Origin: an uncultured Clostridium sp.
Lineage (GTDB): Bacteria > Bacillota > Clostridia > TANB77 > CAG-508
DNA length: 24,040 bases
Direction: 5' to 3'
Assembly (NCBI GenBank): GCA_946495905.1
Contig: CAMMEP010000017.1
Span: 1-24,040, forward strand
Under the pieces are notes generated by a model, which searched no databases, had not been told where the DNA came from, and saw only the letters and a list, made by a program, of their open reading frames with translations. The position numbers and the translations under genes are program-made. Shown here in pieces: positions 22,621 through 24,040 of this stretch; within the stretch, counting starts at the first letter, position 1; every line of letters begins with the position of its first letter.

Positions 22621-23790
22621 TTACCCGAACAATCCTCTCTTCTTAACTGGTGGTTGCTCATTCATTGTTTTTGCAAGTTCCATCATTAAGTCACGTTGCT
22701 CTTTCGTAAGTTTCTTTGGAACTTGAACTAACACAGTAAATATGAAATTACCTTGCGAACTATTATTGATATTTTTAAATCCTTTACCTTTAATAGTGAA
22801 CTTAGTTCCTGGTTGAGTTCCATCTGGAATTCGATAAGTTTCTTTTGTACCATCAACCATTGGTATTTCCAAATCTGCTCCAAGTGTTGCCTGTGTAAAG
22901 GTTATTGGCACTTCGCATAGAACATCTTGCCCTTTTCTGGTAAAAATGCTATGTCTTTTTACATGTACTGTTATGTATAAATCTCCTTTTGCACCACCTT
23001 TTTCTCCTGGCTCTCCTTCTCCACGAAGTACTATGGTTTGATTTTCATCTATGCCTGCTGGAATTCTTACTGTAACTTTTACTTGTTTTCTAACAGTACC
23101 TTTTCCCCTACATTCTGGACATGGCTCTGGTATTATTTCTCCTGTTCCATTACAATTTGTACATGGTCTCACAGTTTGCATCTGTCCAAATATTGTTGTT
23201 TGTGTTTGCTTTATTTGGCCAGTTCCATGGCATACACCACAAGTTTGCTTTTTAGTTCCAGGTTTTGCTCCTTCTCCATGACACGTCGTACAAGTTTCAT
23301 TTCTTGTTAAATTAATTTGTTTTTGCGTACCTAAGAAAGATTCTTCAAATGTAATATCTATATTAGCTCTTAAATCAGCACCTTGTCTTGGTCCATTATT
23401 TGTTCTGGAAGAGCTTCTTCCTCCAAATCCGCCTCCGAAAAACGAAGAGAAAATATCTCCTAAGTCTCCAAAATCACTAAAGCCATCAAATCCACCTGAA
23501 GAAGAATAAGAATAATATCCATTTCCGCCTCCAAAAGGTCCTCCTGCTCCTCCAAATCCTTGGTTTGGATCTGCAGTTCCAAATTGGTCATACATTTTTC
23601 TTTTTTCAGGATTAGACAAAACCTCATATGCTTCATTTACTTCTTTAAATTTAGCTTCAGCCTCTTTTTTGTTATCAGGATTAGCATCTGGATGATATTT
23701 TTTTGCAAGTTTTCTATATGCTTTTTTTAATTCCTCTTCACTTGCATTTTTCTCTACTCCTAATATTTCATAATAATCCTTATTTGCCAT
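22621..23790 (-). CDS. dnaJ: Chaperone protein DnaJ (Hsp40)
   Basis: The co-chaperone that delivers unfolded clients to DnaK and stimulates its ATPase. All type I DnaJ parts are present in 389 residues: the J domain (1-70) with HPD at 33-35; a Gly/Phe-rich region (about 73-128); the zinc domain with four CxxCxGxG repeats (CTTCHGEG, CGVCHGTG, CTNCNGTG, CPECRGKG, about 165-232); and the C-terminal substrate-binding domains with VRIPAGIDENQTIVLRGEGEPG. The start is ATG with AAGGAGAG before it. It is the downstream gene of dnaK, as in the common hrcA-grpE-dnaK-dnaJ order; the gap is 167 nt with a small hairpin. Confidence 0.98.
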   Translation of the reverse strand: MANKDYYEILGVEKNASEEELKKAYRKLAKKYHPDANPDNKKEAEAKFKEVNEAYEVLSNPEKRKMYDQFGTADPNQGFGGAGGPFGGGNGYYSYSSSGGFDGFSDFGDLGDIFSSFFGGGFGGRSSSRTNNGPRQGADLRANIDITFEESFLGTQKQINLTRNETCTTCHGEGAKPGTKKQTCGVCHGTGQIKQTQTTIFGQMQTVRPCTNCNGTGEIIPEPCPECRGKGTVRKQVKVTVRIPAGIDENQTIVLRGEGEPGEKGGAKGDLYITVHVKRHSIFTRKGQDVLCEVPITFTQATLGADLEIPMVDGTKETYRIPDGTQPGTKFTIKGKGFKNINNSSQGNFIFTVLVQVPKKLTKEQRDLMMELAKTMNEQPPVKKRGLFG

Positions 23791-23914
23791 TTACTTCTCT
23801 CCTTAAAAAGTCTTGTTATTATATTTCTTTTTATTGTCTTGTTCATAATTTCTATTCATATTTACGTTATGCTTTTCAATATATGCCTTTGAAAATTCCT
23901 ATATTTCATAATGC

Positions 23915-23936
23915 GAGGTTGGAGTTCTCCAACCTC
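23915..23936. other. Hairpin between dnaK and dnaJ
   Basis: A perfect 9-bp stem GAGGTTGGA/TCCAACCTC with a GTTC loop, 21 nt after the dnaK stop. No T run follows in the dnaK direction, so it is more likely an mRNA processing or stability element than a full terminator. Confidence 0.6.
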
Positions 23937-23957
23937 TAAAACCAATTATCTTCACAA

Positions 23958-24040
23958 CTACTTTTTGTCGTCCTCATCTACTTTATAATCCGCATCATAC
24001 ACATTTCCATTTGCGTCTGTATGTGGTTCACTATTATTTT
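23958..24040 (-). CDS. dnaK: Chaperone DnaK, C-terminal end (partial)
   Basis: The last 27 codons of a gene that continues past the right edge. The readable end is NVYDADYKVDEDDKK before TAG at 23958-23960. The acidic tail with DADY-x-V-x-D-x-DK is what is expected at the end of Firmicute DnaK, and the position upstream of dnaJ in the same direction supports it. Hsp70 itself cannot be verified from this fragment. Confidence 0.85.
   Translation of the reverse strand, partial: NNSEPHTDANGNVYDADYKVDEDDKK

Noticed and set aside
23791..23957. CIRCE operator or separate heat-shock promoter before dnaJ
   Set aside because: No TTAGCACTC-N9-GAGTGCTAA-like sequence and no convincing -35/-10 pair; dnaJ is probably transcribed with dnaK.
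1..24040. CRISPR array
   Set aside because: No set of equally spaced direct repeats; families A and B are dispersed and inverted.

Overview
The window comes from a very AT-rich, low-GC Gram-positive anaerobe, most likely a Clostridia-type Firmicute. Supporting this are strong AGGAGG-type ribosome binding sites, TTGACA/TATAAT promoters, a dnaG-rpoD pair, CarD, rubrerythrin, pyruvate formate-lyase with its activase, FeoA/FeoB, and a prepilin-like protein with a formylglycine-enzyme-like domain. No gene fixes the genus.

Layout. Positions 1 to about 4126 are the right-hand part of an integrative mobilizable element of the Tn4451 kind: a hairpin-packed region with a MobV-type oriT, a MobV relaxase (TnpZ-like), a small TnpW-like protein and a large serine recombinase (TnpX-like). 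It is inserted in the 3' part of a dinD gene (4078-4659, minus), whose promoter still carries a LexA-box-like site. Then come tRNA-Met with its own promoter and terminator, a small unknown gene, rpoD, dnaG, carD and dut (all minus), feoA and the tRNA-modification gene sua5 (plus), a Fic-like gene lacking the catalytic histidine, feoB (frameshifted) and a prepilin/FGE-like gene (frameshifted near its end). The right third holds rubrerythrin, birA, an XRE regulator, pflB-pflA (plus), dnaJ and the last codons of dnaK (minus).

Two families of intergenic structured repeats are the most unusual content. Family A has three copies (5100-5235, 16745-16892, and 22459-22566 inverted); it is about 110-150 nt, with several stem-loops and paired compensatory changes between copies. 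Family B has two copies (15068-15193 and 21519-21647); each is a long nested palindrome around a nearly identical 34-nt centre, again with a compensatory base-pair change. Both B copies lie in the same orientation relative to transcription, in the feoB leader and in the pflB-pflA gap.

Functionally the chromosome part is core housekeeping (replication primase, main sigma factor, chaperones, dUTP removal, t6A synthesis, biotin ligation) mixed with anaerobic energy and iron genes (pflB/pflA, rubrerythrin, feoA/feoB). The left 4.1 kb is acquired DNA.
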